Source of the DNA: Deltaproteobacteria bacterium
GTDB taxonomy: Bacteria; Acidobacteriota; Thermoanaerobaculia; Multivoradales; JAHZIX01
Assembly (NCBI GenBank): GCA_022601195.1
Contig: JAHZIX010000045.1
Span: 754,884 to 818,883, forward strand
Direction: 5' to 3'
DNA: 64,000 bases
In this document: piece after piece, positions 15,922 through 25,208 of the stretch
Layout of the letters: every line of letters begins with the position of its first letter
Position numbering within the stretch: the stretch's first letter is position 1
The notes under the pieces: generated by a model
Database searches by the model: none
What the model saw: only the letters and a program-made list of their open reading frames with translations
What the model was told of the DNA's origin: nothing
Program-made: the position numbers and the translations under genes

Positions 15922-18664
15922 CGCGTTAGCGGTCCTCCGACTGGCTCGGGTAGTAGCCTCTTGCTTCTTGGTCGCCTTCGCCTCTTGCGGTCCTCCTCTC
16001 CCTCTCGAAGTCGGATTCAAGGGTTGTGCCGAAGTTCTGGCACCGGCGGAAGCTCCCACCTGCATTCCCGAGCTCACGGATCCGGTGATAGAAGTCTGGG
16101 CCAAACCCCCTCCGGATGGGCAGCTTTCCTTGGTGGCGGGGACGGTGCCCGTGGCCGCTCCCAAGAGGACCCCGGAAGGCTATCTTTGGCGAGTGGCACT
16201 GGAGCCGTCGGTCGACGAGGTCGTGGTTCGGGCGAGGGTGGGTAGTCGGTCGAAGCGCTGGAGGTTGCCGGTGGTCTGGCGCGAGGTGAGTGTGGATCTG
16301 GGAGAGCCCAACTTGGTCCTAGGGGGTGCACAGGGTAAGGAGGCCAGGACGCGAGCCCGGGCCCGCCTCCGGGAGCTTGCTTCCCAGGCGAACGATGACT
16401 TTACTCGCGGCACCCTCCTCAAGCGAATGGCGGAGCTGGAAAGGGAGGTCGATCCAGCTCGGGCTTCGGAACTATTTTCCGAGGCCGTGGAACTCCTGGC
16501 CCAGGAGGGCCGCATTCGATCTCAAATCGAAGCGATGCTTCTCCACCACCATGTCCTCTTCGCTAATCTTCAAGATCATCGCGCTGCCGGGCAGGTGCTC
16601 AATGATCTGCCCGCCGCTCCTTCCGGTGATGTCACCTCTGAGCTGAATGTGGCCATTGTTCTAGCACCGTGGAACAGTCGATTGGGCCGTTTCCAACAGG
16701 CTCTCCGGGAGCTTCGGGAAGCAGAGGAGAAGGCCGAGCGGTTCGATCATCCGTTGCAAATCTACACCAAGCTCTATCAGCTCTACCCGGAGAGTCAGCT
16801 AGGTCTCTTCGAGGAGGCCCGAGACAATATTGTCTGGCTTCGAAAAAACTTCGCAGAGCTCGCCATCCCCTGCCGCCAGAGTGACTTCTTTACCGACCTG
16901 GGTTGGAGCCAGCTGCTGATCCTCGAAGGGGGAGGGAAGGCGGACCCAGTGCAAGACCTTCAGGAAGCCCTCGACCTGGCGACGGATTGCGGAGAGCTTC
17001 AACGAGCCAACATCGCGATCAACTTGGCCTTGGCTTACTTACACCAGGGGAGTTTGGAAGCGGCCCAAGACGCTCTCGAATTAGCTATGCGGGAAGTCCC
17101 ATCTCCTCCCGGCTGGCTGCGGGAATGGCGCTGGGTGGTGGAGGGCCGTATCGCGTTGGCGCTGAACCGCCCGGCGGCGGCGCTGGAACCCTTCCAAGCA
17201 CTGGAAGCCTATGCCGAGAGTCGCCTTCTCTTCGGTTCCCGCTGGCGGGCTGCCGTGGGGAAGGGGCGAGCCCTCGAAGCTCTCGGCAAGACTGAGCAAG
17301 CTCTAGCTTCCTACCGAAAAGCCGATGATCTTCTCGACAGTAGTGGGCTGGAGGTGGAGTCGTCCTACAGTCACGAGCCCGAATCGAGTTGGGCGTTCTT
17401 CGAACGAGGCACCCGCTTTCACCTGGATCTATTAGTGAAAGCTGGTAAACGCCAGGAGGCCCTCCAGCTAGCCCGTAGCTCTCGACGTCGAGCCCTGAGG
17501 CATTTGGCCACCCGGGCGCGCCTCGAAGCTTTGACCGGTGATGCCCTGACTGAGTGGAGCCAGCTTCAAGGTCGCTACGACCTTCTTCGTGGGGAAGTCG
17601 AAAAGCTCCTAGAGGAAGAGCGAAAGGTGCCTTTGGACGGTCTGGAGGAGATCGAAGCTCGCCGAAGAGTTCTGGCAGGAAGGCAGCGGGAAATCGTCGA
17701 TGAAGTCCTGGAATTTCTCTCTTTCAATGGTAATCCTGGGGACCGACTCGTCCAGCCCTTCGAACCACGGCCGGGAGAAGTCACTCTGGTCTACCACCCT
17801 TTGCCTCTGGGATGGGCGGGCTTCGCGGTGGACGAAAAGGGAATCCAGGTGGAAGTGCTGGACTTCGAAGATCCCAGGCCCGCTAGCCCGGAGGATTTAT
17901 CCTCCCACCTCCTCGAGCCCTTCAGGGAGGCGATCGGTCGAGCACGGCGAGTTCGGATTCTGCCCTATGGTCCCTTGTGGCAAGTGGACTTTCAGACCTT
18001 GCCCATGGCTGCTGGGATTCTCCTGGAGAGCCACCCCGTGGTCTACGGCCTCGATCTACCCGGTGCTCAGCACCGTCGGCCCTTGGCGGGAGGTCGGGCC
18101 TTGTTGGTGGAGGATCCAACAGGGAGCCTGGTCCATGCGCGCCGTGAAATCCTCTCCTTGAAACAAAGTTTGGAGAGCCAGGGGCTCTGGCAGGTGAGCA
18201 CTCTCTCCGGAGCCTCGGTCAATGCCGCCACTCTCCGATCCTTCTGGGATCGAGAAGCAGTCGACTTGTTCCATTTTGCCGGCCACGCTGAAGTGGAGAA
18301 TCGAGGTGGCCAGGAAGCCGGCCTCCTTTTGGCGAAGGGAAGCCGCCTGACTATCGACGACATTCTCACCCGCGAACGGGCGCCTGGCACGGTGGTTCTC
18401 TCCGCCTGCTCTGTCGTGGGGGTCGATACGGGAAGGGCCTCGGTGGGCATGGGGCTAGCGCAGGCCTTTCTCCTGGCTGGCAGCCGCGAGGTGATTGGCC
18501 CTACGGGACCGATCGACGATTCGACCGCAGCGGCGCTGATCGAGTTGTTCTATGAGCGCTGGCCGGGCGAGGCGGCCCCTGAAGCACTTCGACAGGCGCA
18601 GCTGATTCTCTGGGAGCGCGGCGGGTTCTCTACCGGGCCTCTATTTCGGCTCGTCGAGCGCTGA
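15905..18664 (+). CDS. CHAT-domain (caspase-like) lipoprotein with TPR repeats
   Basis: Protein of 919 residues. It starts at a TTG inside the previous gene (17-nt overlap). The N-terminus has a hydrophobic signal with a probable lipobox (LVAFASC, Cys28), so export and lipid anchoring are likely. Residues 150-600 are TPR-like helical hairpins (for example VQDLQEALDLATDCGELQRA, KTEQALASYRKADDLLDS). A coiled segment then leads to the C-terminal CHAT domain (about 640-919). The catalytic dyad is intact: His794 in FHFAGHA and Cys835 in VLSACS. CHAT proteins are caspase-hemoglobinase-fold proteases or scaffolds. With a sigma factor and a membrane partner in the same operon, a plausible job is cleavage of the partner's exported domain; this is inference. 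Confidence 0.88.
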   Translation: MSPLLDALAVLRLARVVASCFLVAFASCGPPLPLEVGFKGCAEVLAPAEAPTCIPELTDPVIEVWAKPPPDGQLSLVAGTVPVAAPKRTPEGYLWRVALEPSVDEVVVRARVGSRSKRWRLPVVWREVSVDLGEPNLVLGGAQGKEARTRARARLRELASQANDDFTRGTLLKRMAELEREVDPARASELFSEAVELLAQEGRIRSQIEAMLLHHHVLFANLQDHRAAGQVLNDLPAAPSGDVTSELNVAIVLAPWNSRLGRFQQALRELREAEEKAERFDHPLQIYTKLYQLYPESQLGLFEEARDNIVWLRKNFAELAIPCRQSDFFTDLGWSQLLILEGGGKADPVQDLQEALDLATDCGELQRANIAINLALAYLHQGSLEAAQDALELAMREVPSPPGWLREWRWVVEGRIALALNRPAAALEPFQALEAYAESRLLFGSRWRAAVGKGRALEALGKTEQALASYRKADDLLDSSGLEVESSYSHEPESSWAFFERGTRFHLDLLVKAGKRQEALQLARSSRRRALRHLATRARLEALTGDALTEWSQLQGRYDLLRGEVEKLLEEERKVPLDGLEEIEARRRVLAGRQREIVDEVLEFLSFNGNPGDRLVQPFEPRPGEVTLVYHPLPLGWAGFAVDEKGIQVEVLDFEDPRPASPEDLSSHLLEPFREAIGRARRVRILPYGPLWQVDFQTLPMAAGILLESHPVVYGLDLPGAQHRRPLAGGRALLVEDPTGSLVHARREILSLKQSLESQGLWQVSTLSGASVNAATLRSFWDREAVDLFHFAGHAEVENRGGQEAGLLLAKGSRLTIDDILTRERAPGTVVLSACSVVGVDTGRASVGMGLAQAFLLAGSREVIGPTGPIDDSTAAALIELFYERWPGEAAPEALRQAQLILWERGGFSTGPLFRLVER

Positions 18665-18903
18665 GCTGAAGCGGGATAGGCGAGCTCTTCTCCCTCGACT
18701 TCTGCATGGGGAGTTATCTGTGGGCTGGGTATCTCTCTGTAAAAAAGGCTTAAAGCTGTCTTGACGGTTCATTGGACTCGTTCTTTGCAGGAAATAAAGA
18801 AATTTCTATCGACTCTTGTCAGATATCCCTCCGCCTTGGTGAATCCCAATACAAGCCTTGGCTCCCTGCCTTGCTTCAGAACCTCAAGAGGAGGAAACGA
18901 TCG

Positions 18904-20967
18904 ATGAGCAGCAAAAGGAAGGCTCACCCCCGGAGAAGGGGAATCAGCGTGATTCTTGGCATGGGTATTGCCCTAGGTCTCGCCTTGGCCTCGCCCTACG
19001 AGGCGTCGGCAGCGGTGGTGGCAGATGATCTGGACCCAGTAGACGGCCAAGTGATGTGGCGATGGGTCGGGATCCTTCTGGATGAACAAGCAGACTGTGA
19101 GGTCGATGCGGAACATTCCACTACCTGGACGGCACGAAAGCTGTTCTCGGTGGATGGGCGCACGCGGTGGCCCGCCCTGGAGAAGTTCTGTGTCTATGAG
19201 TTCATCGGTCCCGATCCAATCCCGGAGGGTGAGCTGCTCTACATTGACGGTCTCGACGGCTGCTATGACCATGTCACTCCCGCCGCGGGAGCTCCGAAGC
19301 CTCATGGTGGAGTTTTGAGATCGGTATCACCGGATCGTGCGGCGGTGACCACCGCTGGAACGGTAACGGACGGCTTGTGGCCACGGCTTGCAGATCTCTT
19401 CGATGACCAAGCGGGACGGGCCTTGCTGCCAACACCGCTCCTCGCTCCTCGAGTTCGGCTAACCATTGTAGATACCTCGCCCACGGTACTGGGTCCTCTG
19501 GCTGAGAATTCCGACCACGGCCGCACCCTGAGGCTCATGGCAGAGCGCCTTCTCTGTACCGACAATCCATGCCTCGTGGATGTTCGAACGAGGTTGGCTC
19601 TGGCTTTCGAGGGCGTCAGTCTTTCTTCCCGGAACAACAGCTATCGAAACTCTCAACAAGGGGGCTTCCTCGGTTTGATCAGTGAGTTGGCAGAAGCGAT
19701 CGTCGAGGAGATCGACGACTGGGAGGCGAGTCGGGTCGAGGTGGGAGAGCGCCTCATCTTGAATCTCTCGGTGGCTTGGGATACCGCTTACGGTGGTCTC
19801 GCTTTGCGGGACTCTCTACGGGAAGATGCCCGGGCGGTGTACGAAGCCCTCGAAGGCGCTGCTTGCGATGGTCGAATCCTGACCGTCGCGGCGGCGGGGA
19901 ATGTCTCGGATCGACATGGTGCCAATGGCGGTTTCGGCCCGCTTTTGCCGGCGGCCTGGCGGGAGCGTAAAGCTGATTGCGGAACCTCCAAACCCCCTCC
20001 GCTGTTGGTGGCGGCGGCGGCTGTAGATGGGAGGCGCTGGCCGTTGGTCAATGCGATTCCCGGAGGCATCCCCGAGTTCGCTGCCTACGGAGATCACGCC
20101 GTAGTGGAGGATACTCAGCAGCTCGGTGAGCCTTCCGCTGTTCTAACCGGCTCATCCGTGGCTAGCCTCGTCACTTCGGCAGCAGTGGCTGCGGTGGCCG
20201 CCTACCGGCAGGACCTGAGCCTCAAGGAGGTGGTGAAGAAGGTCTATTTCTCGGGTGCAGTTCTGAACAGCTCTCCCGCTCCAGCGGACTTCTGTGCCTT
20301 GCCTCCGAATGAGATCTGTGCTCTCCCTCTTAGCGGGCAGTGTGTCCTCCCTCAAACTTGGCCGTGTCTGGCTACTCGCGTTGTCTCGGTTTGTCAGGCG
20401 GTGAGCGACTCTTGCTCCCCGAGCCAGAGCTACTGCCCACCCTCGCCTTTGGCGTGTGCGCCAACGAGCTCACAGGTGCCCAGCCTGCTGACTCCGGTTC
20501 CGATCCTTCCTCAGACGCTTTCCACGGGTCTCTTCGCTTCTTCGTCGATCGGTTGCCAAACCTGCGGTACTGCAACTCGGCATTGGGAGAGCGGAGTGCT
20601 GGTCCCTTTCCCTTGCCCGGACCGTCAACTCCACGGCTTTGGCCGTCAGCCCTTTATCCAGCCCCAACCTCAGGCCATCGGCTGCCATCTCTGTACCTAC
20701 CTGCAGAACTCGGGGGAACTACTCGTCGAGGTCGACCTGGGTACCGGCCAGACCTTGTCCTCTGCCACTCTCGAGCTTTCGTGTCCGTTGGGGCAGGAGA
20801 TCTACCACCTGACTGCCGGTGGACCTCCTCTGGTATCTGGTGAGGAGTTCAAGGCGACGGGACTCGAGCAAGGTTGCACGGTGGGGAGTTTCTCCTTCGT
20901 GGTCAATCAGAGTGGCAGTCCACCTTTAGCTTCGGGCAACCAGCCTGTCTTTGTAGCAAACCCATAA
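18904..20967 (+). CDS. Secreted subtilisin-like serine protease (S8) with Cys-rich C-terminal region
   Basis: Exported protein of 687 residues. The ATG follows a strong GAGGAGG; an upstream reading from 18772 lacks one. A signal peptide ends near YEASAA (about residue 37). The peptidase S8 triad is in order: Asp190 in LTIVDTSPT, His205 in NSDHGRTLRLMAE, oxyanion Asn333 in AAAGN and Ser418 in LTGSSVASLV (the usual GTSMAxP is altered to GSSVAS). From about residue 460 the chain is rich in Cys and Pro (CALPPNEICALPLSGQC, GCQTCGTATRHW). It ends in a beta-rich domain (about 600-687). It lies 239 nt after the CHAT gene, so it probably has its own promoter; it may be a target or effector of the CHAT/sigma locus. 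Confidence 0.82.
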   Translation: MSSKRKAHPRRRGISVILGMGIALGLALASPYEASAAVVADDLDPVDGQVMWRWVGILLDEQADCEVDAEHSTTWTARKLFSVDGRTRWPALEKFCVYEFIGPDPIPEGELLYIDGLDGCYDHVTPAAGAPKPHGGVLRSVSPDRAAVTTAGTVTDGLWPRLADLFDDQAGRALLPTPLLAPRVRLTIVDTSPTVLGPLAENSDHGRTLRLMAERLLCTDNPCLVDVRTRLALAFEGVSLSSRNNSYRNSQQGGFLGLISELAEAIVEEIDDWEASRVEVGERLILNLSVAWDTAYGGLALRDSLREDARAVYEALEGAACDGRILTVAAAGNVSDRHGANGGFGPLLPAAWRERKADCGTSKPPPLLVAAAAVDGRRWPLVNAIPGGIPEFAAYGDHAVVEDTQQLGEPSAVLTGSSVASLVTSAAVAAVAAYRQDLSLKEVVKKVYFSGAVLNSSPAPADFCALPPNEICALPLSGQCVLPQTWPCLATRVVSVCQAVSDSCSPSQSYCPPSPLACAPTSSQVPSLLTPVPILPQTLSTGLFASSSIGCQTCGTATRHWESGVLVPFPCPDRQLHGFGRQPFIQPQPQAIGCHLCTYLQNSGELLVEVDLGTGQTLSSATLELSCPLGQEIYHLTAGGPPLVSGEEFKATGLEQGCTVGSFSFVVNQSGSPPLASGNQPVFVANP

Positions 20968-21119
20968 ACCGAACCTAGCTCCAGCCCTTGGGTTGGGAGT
21001 AGCTAGAGGAAGAACGAGTGGGTCAGTCCCTAGGGCTGCCCATACAGGATTCGTGTGCCTCGCCTACATGGGGTGGGTGGCGGTGACAGGGATCCCCATC
21101 ACAAGGAGGATTTGGAAAA

Positions 21120-22373
21120 ATGACCAGGAAAAACGTCACCTTCGAGACTGGCCTCGGGACTGGCCTCGGGACTGGCCTAGCCCTTTTGGTATTGGTGCTC
21201 GGCGTTCTGGCGGTGCCGGGCTCGGCATGGGCGCAGCCCCGGGAGGTCTGCGATGGCATCGACAACGACGGCAATGGGCTCATCGACGAAGGCTTCGATA
21301 CGGACGGCGATGGTGTCGCTCGTTGCTGCAACAAAGATCCCTTTTTCGTCACCACAAATACTGCTCGTACCGAGCTCGTAGCTCATCACAGCGCCTGCTC
21401 TCCGGGCACTCCTTCACCGAATTTTGCTGCTGGCCCTCAGCCTCTGGCAGAGTTCCATCCGAGCTCCAACTCCATGCTTCGCATCAACGCAGTGGGGGAT
21501 TTCCTTGCTGGAGGACCTCTCGAAGTCATCTGGACTGAGATTCCGGGCAACTTGCGAAACATCACGATGTGCAACGGCATCGAATGGGTCACGGAGCCCT
21601 ATGGCAAGTGGACCTACCCGCATTATTTCGGTGGCGCCGATCACGACCAGGATGGAAAAACCGACCTGACGGGTTGGGACGCCCAATGCTGCTATGTCGG
21701 CGGCTCTCCAACCGGCTCCACCGCCTTCCATGCCGGGTTTATCGGTGAGCAGAGTCCTACCTACACCCTGGGTCCCCTGGCCGGCGAGTGGGGAATCGCT
21801 CGCACCTACAACCAGGAAGACGTGAACTCTGATGGCTGTACGGACCTGGCCTATCACTCCTACGCCAATGGCGGGGCTTCCCAAACGGATATCTGGTTTC
21901 TGGCGGGCAACTGCACCGGGAGTTTCGCTGCTCCCGCTTTTTTGGGTTCCATCGGCCCCGGCAGTGGGGTTCCTGCCCAACCGCAGAACTGGGGTGACCT
22001 GGGGGACATCGACCCGAACGGCAGTCTCAGTGGAATTCCCGGCTGCACCGATTGGGTAGGTGGCCCGGACGATGACGGGAATCGGGGATCGGTCTACGCT
22101 TTATTTGGTGATTGCAATGGGAATTTCGGCAACGCCACTCAAGTGGCGGATGCTTGTGTCGGTTGCACCGGCTCCGGGTCGTGGATTGGGGCCGGTATGT
22201 CTCAACTCTACGATTGGAGCTGTGACGGTCGCCTCGACCTGCTCACCAGCCATGTGGTCAACACCGGCTCGACCTCCACGGTTACCTACTACGACGGCGT
22301 AACCGGCCCCCCGGTGGTCATCCTCAACAACCAACCAATTCGCATCGACATCGCATCGCCCCTGCGCAACTGA
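21120..22373 (+). CDS. Secreted MopE-like protein with calcium-type repeats (paralogue 1)
   Basis: Exported protein of 417 residues with no known enzyme signature. The signal peptide is unusual: it starts with three copies of a Gly-Thr/Leu-Gly unit (ETGLGTGLGTGLALL) encoded by a 12-nt tandem repeat, and ends at AWAQ. The mature N-terminus has the putative metal-binding motif of MopE-type proteins, CDGIDNDGNGLIDEGFDTDG, then a Cys pair (RCCNKD). The rest has spaced acidic turns (ADHDQDGKTDL, EDVNSDGCTDL, GPDDDGNRGS, WSCDGRLDLL) like VCBS/FG-GAP blades, which suggests a Ca2+-stabilised beta-propeller. AAGGAGG precedes the ATG. The next gene is a close paralogue. Confidence 0.8.
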   Translation: MTRKNVTFETGLGTGLGTGLALLVLVLGVLAVPGSAWAQPREVCDGIDNDGNGLIDEGFDTDGDGVARCCNKDPFFVTTNTARTELVAHHSACSPGTPSPNFAAGPQPLAEFHPSSNSMLRINAVGDFLAGGPLEVIWTEIPGNLRNITMCNGIEWVTEPYGKWTYPHYFGGADHDQDGKTDLTGWDAQCCYVGGSPTGSTAFHAGFIGEQSPTYTLGPLAGEWGIARTYNQEDVNSDGCTDLAYHSYANGGASQTDIWFLAGNCTGSFAAPAFLGSIGPGSGVPAQPQNWGDLGDIDPNGSLSGIPGCTDWVGGPDDDGNRGSVYALFGDCNGNFGNATQVADACVGCTGSGSWIGAGMSQLYDWSCDGRLDLLTSHVVNTGSTSTVTYYDGVTGPPVVILNNQPIRIDIASPLRN

Positions 22374-22398
22374 CGTTGAAGAGGGTTTCCCTGTGCCT

Positions 22399-22441
22399 GG
22401 GGTAGCGCTCGCAGCTCTCAAGGGCGAGCGCTTGCCTCCCC
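22399..22441 (+). terminator. GC-rich hairpin between the two MopE-like genes
   Basis: Perfect 9-bp arms AGCGCTCGC (22404-22412) and GCGAGCGCT (22424-22432) surround an 11-nt loop, with outer GGGG/CCCC able to extend the stem. Short T-runs come only about 20 nt later. It may attenuate read-through or protect the upstream mRNA. Confidence 0.5.
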
Positions 22442-22486
22442 ACCGGGCCACCTATCCATTTTTGCAATCTATTTTTGGAGAACGAA

Positions 22487-23701
22487 ATGACCGGCAAGAC
22501 CGCGAATCGAAATGACTTCTGGCATCTGACGCTTCTAGTGATAGCTCTGGCGACCTTCCTTCCAGCGGGCCAGGTTTGGGCTCAGCCCGTGGAAATCTGT
22601 GATGGCATCGACAACGACGGCAATGGATTGATAGACGAAGGGTTTGACACCGATGGTGATGGAGTCGCTCGCTGTTGCAACAAAGATCCCTTTTATGTCA
22701 CCCGAAACATCGGCAGCACCCAGCTTCATGCCCATCACAGCAATAGCTGCTCCCCGGCCTTTCCCGCTCCGACCTTCAATACCGGGCCCCAGCCCCTGGC
22801 GGAGGTCCCCTTTGGTTCAACCCTCCAGGTCAACGGGGTCGGAGACTTCATCCCGGGAGGTACCTTAGAAGTTATCTGGACGACTGGGGGAGTGCGTCAA
22901 ATCTCCATGTGCAACGGTGTCGAATGGCAGACCCGACCAGCAGGAGCCTGGACCTACCAGAGCTATTTCGGTGGCGCCGATCTGGATGGGGACTCGACCC
23001 TCGACCTAGTTGGTTGGACGAAGCCCTTCTCGGCTTCCCTTTCGGGGATGACAGCTTTCAACTTCGGTTGGGGTGGTGAACTCTACCCGAGCTACTCTCT
23101 GACCCCCCTCATTCCCGAGTGGGGGACGGCTCGGACCTACAACTTAGAGGATGTCGATTCCGACAATTTGCCTGACATGGTTTACCACGGCTATGCCAAT
23201 GGAGGCCCCTCCGAGACCAAGCTCTACTTCTTGAAGGGAGCGGGGGGAACCTTTCTGCCACCCATTCCGGTGGGATTTATCGGCCCCAATAGCGTTCCGT
23301 CGGTGCCGTCACAGCCGCAGAATTGGGGCGATCTGGGCGATATCAATGGCGATGGCTGCACCGATTGGGTTGGCGGCCCGGACGACGATGGAGATAGAGG
23401 AGGAGTCTTCGCCTTCTATGGCGACTGTAGCGGTAACTTTCCTTGGGGGCCTCAACTGGTGGCCGACGCTTGCGTTGGAGCTTGTCCCGGCATGGGCTCC
23501 GCCCACGGATCGGGCATGTCGCAGCTCTACGATTGGGATTGTGATGGCGACCTGGAGTTGCTGACCAGCCATGTGGTGTTTACCGGAAGCACAGCTTCAG
23601 TGACCTATTGGGACAACTTCGGCGGCACCTTTGGCAATCCGGTGGTTCTGATCAACAACGCGCCGAACACCTTGACGATCGCGTCCCCGCTACGGAACTA
23701 G
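22487..23701 (+). CDS. Secreted MopE-like protein with calcium-type repeats (paralogue 2)
   Basis: Exported protein of 404 residues, a tandem paralogue of the preceding gene. The ATG chosen follows TTGGAGAA; a TTG four codons earlier overlaps that site. The signal peptide ends at QVWAQ and lacks the Gly-Leu repeats of paralogue 1. The mature start is nearly identical (CDGIDNDGNGLIDEGFDTDG, RCCNKDPF), and the same blade-like acidic turns follow (GADLDGDSTLDLVGW, EDVDSDNLPDMVYHG, GDINGDGCTDWVGGPDDDGD, DWDCDGDLELLTSH). Both proteins end in IASPLRN. The shared start and end with a divergent middle suggest an old duplication with separate ligands. A strong hairpin lies 55 nt after the stop. Confidence 0.8.
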   Translation: MTGKTANRNDFWHLTLLVIALATFLPAGQVWAQPVEICDGIDNDGNGLIDEGFDTDGDGVARCCNKDPFYVTRNIGSTQLHAHHSNSCSPAFPAPTFNTGPQPLAEVPFGSTLQVNGVGDFIPGGTLEVIWTTGGVRQISMCNGVEWQTRPAGAWTYQSYFGGADLDGDSTLDLVGWTKPFSASLSGMTAFNFGWGGELYPSYSLTPLIPEWGTARTYNLEDVDSDNLPDMVYHGYANGGPSETKLYFLKGAGGTFLPPIPVGFIGPNSVPSVPSQPQNWGDLGDINGDGCTDWVGGPDDDGDRGGVFAFYGDCSGNFPWGPQLVADACVGACPGMGSAHGSGMSQLYDWDCDGDLELLTSHVVFTGSTASVTYWDNFGGTFGNPVVLINNAPNTLTIASPLRN

Positions 23702-23755
23702 GGGGCTGTAACGCCAAGACCGGAGGTGCCCTGACCGGTCCTCGCGACCACTGTG

Positions 23756-23790
23756 CCTTCTCCCTTGGTTGCAGAACCAAAGGGAGAAGG
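23756..23790. terminator. Strong hairpin between convergent genes
   Basis: Arms CCTTCTCCCTTGGTT and AACCAAAGGGAGAAGG pair over 15 bp with one bulged base around a GCAG loop. It lies between the 3' ends of paralogue 2 and the MocR gene and is well placed as a bidirectional terminator, although no T-tract follows. Confidence 0.6.
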
Positions 23791-23805
23791 CGATTCGATC
23801 AAGAA

Positions 23806-25131
23806 TCACTCGACCTCGGTGAGAACTTGGCGCCTCAGAGCCTCTGCCATGTCCCCCATCTCTTCGACGGAAGTGGTGAACGGGAGTCGTACGTGGGTGC
23901 GATAGGAGCCAGAAGGGCTGAAGCGTTGTCCGGGCGCGATGGAATGGCCTTCTGCGTTCATGCGGAAGGCAACGGACTCGGCGATGGGATGTCCGAGGTC
24001 GACCCAGCAGACGAGGCCGCCTACGGGTGCTTCCGCATGGAACCCTACCCCCGACAATGCGGCGATCATCACGTCTCGCTGTCGGCGCAGAAGTTGGCAT
24101 CTCGCTTCGATCAGCCGGTTGAGGTGAGGCCAGAGCTCGATGGCGATGAGTTGTTCGATGATCGGCACCGGGTGCGCGTCGAGAGCCGCATCAAGGCTGT
24201 CATTCGGGCTGTCGGGGCGGCGTAGCCAGCCGAGGCGGAGACCGCTCCAGACCGTCTTCGACAGTCCGCCGATCGTGACGATGTTGGGGTGGAACCGAGC
24301 GACGTGACCCGGGAGCGTTCCATTTGGATCGAGCTGTAGGTCCCGCAAGGTCTCATCGACCACGATCATCGTCCGTGAGCCGAAGGCCGCCAAGGAGGCT
24401 CGCTCCTCGTCGCTCGCCAGCTGTCCGGTTGGGTTGTGGAAGTCGGGGACGGCATAGACGAGTCTCGGACGGTGGGTCTTGACCAGGGTGGCGAGAGCAT
24501 CGAGATCCCAAGGAGAGCTCCGTTGCCACCCAACCAGCCGTCGTCGCCGACGGCGGAGGTGTTCGAGAGCTCCGTGGTAGGTGGGATCCTCGACCAGAAC
24601 CGTTCCTTTCGTTGCATCGAGGGTGGCGACCCATGCGCCCATGGCGCCGTTGGTGATCGTCACTTGTTGTGCAGTCGTTGCCAGCCCGGATTCTGAATAG
24701 CGTTCGGCGACCAGCTTTCGCAGCTCGACCAATCCACCTCGGACGCGGCCATCGCCGTGCAGGTGTTGGTGGAGCCGACGGTGGGCTCTGGTGTAGGCGG
24801 CGCTCAGTTCCGCTGCCGGCGCAGCGACCCGGGCTCGTTCCCTCGGTGAGTCGGACAAGGCGTGTACGGGGCTCAGCCCTTGATGACCGGCATCGGGGAG
24901 TCTCGCTACGCAGCGGGCATTTCTTCGTGGCTCGATCCATCTCCGTCTCGACAGATCGTCGAGGGCAGCAGCCACTGTGGTCCGACTGGTGCCAGCTGAT
25001 TTGGCGAGGGAGCGCTGAGAGGGCAAGAGCGTTCCTGGGAGAAGTCGACCGGACACGATGGCATCGATCAACTCCGCTGCCAGTCGGTCCGCGACCGCAC
25101 CCTGTCGGTGACTCCAGTTCTTGTTTAGCAT
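23806..25131 (-). CDS. MocR-type (GntR plus aminotransferase-like) transcriptional regulator
   Basis: Regulator of 441 residues made of an N-terminal winged helix and a fold-type I PLP domain. The DNA-binding part is ADRLAAELIDAIVSGRLLPG, TLLPSQRSLAKSAGTSRTTV. The PLP domain carries TNGAMGAWVATLDATKGTVL, the aspartate region VYAVPDFHNPTG and the cofactor lysine in IGGLSKTVWSGLRLGWL. It ends with a normal aminotransferase small domain. It diverges from a hydrolase-SDR operon. An 11-bp inverted repeat begins one base from its start codon, so it probably represses itself and controls the operon in response to an amino-acid or amine ligand. Its codon choice (many ATC, GTC, ACC) looks more actinobacterial than its neighbours. 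Confidence 0.88.
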   Translation of the reverse strand: MLNKNWSHRQGAVADRLAAELIDAIVSGRLLPGTLLPSQRSLAKSAGTSRTTVAAALDDLSRRRWIEPRRNARCVARLPDAGHQGLSPVHALSDSPRERARVAAPAAELSAAYTRAHRRLHQHLHGDGRVRGGLVELRKLVAERYSESGLATTAQQVTITNGAMGAWVATLDATKGTVLVEDPTYHGALEHLRRRRRRLVGWQRSSPWDLDALATLVKTHRPRLVYAVPDFHNPTGQLASDEERASLAAFGSRTMIVVDETLRDLQLDPNGTLPGHVARFHPNIVTIGGLSKTVWSGLRLGWLRRPDSPNDSLDAALDAHPVPIIEQLIAIELWPHLNRLIEARCQLLRRQRDVMIAALSGVGFHAEAPVGGLVCWVDLGHPIAESVAFRMNAEGHSIAPGQRFSPSGSYRTHVRLPFTTSVEEMGDMAEALRRQVLTEVE

Positions 25132-25159
25132 CTAGGCCAGTTTATCTTAACTGGTCTAG
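25132..25159. promoter_or_regulatory. Inverted-repeat operator for the MocR regulator
   Basis: CTAGGCCAGTT (25132-25142) and AACTGGTCTAG (25149-25159) are inverted repeats matching at 10 of 11 positions with a 6-bp spacer. The site abuts the MocR start codon and lies about 50 bp before the divergent hydrolase gene. Confidence 0.75.
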
Positions 25160-25208
25160 ATGGTCGTGATTTGAGGTGCTACGGTCGGTCTATCGCTGAA
25201 GGAGGATC

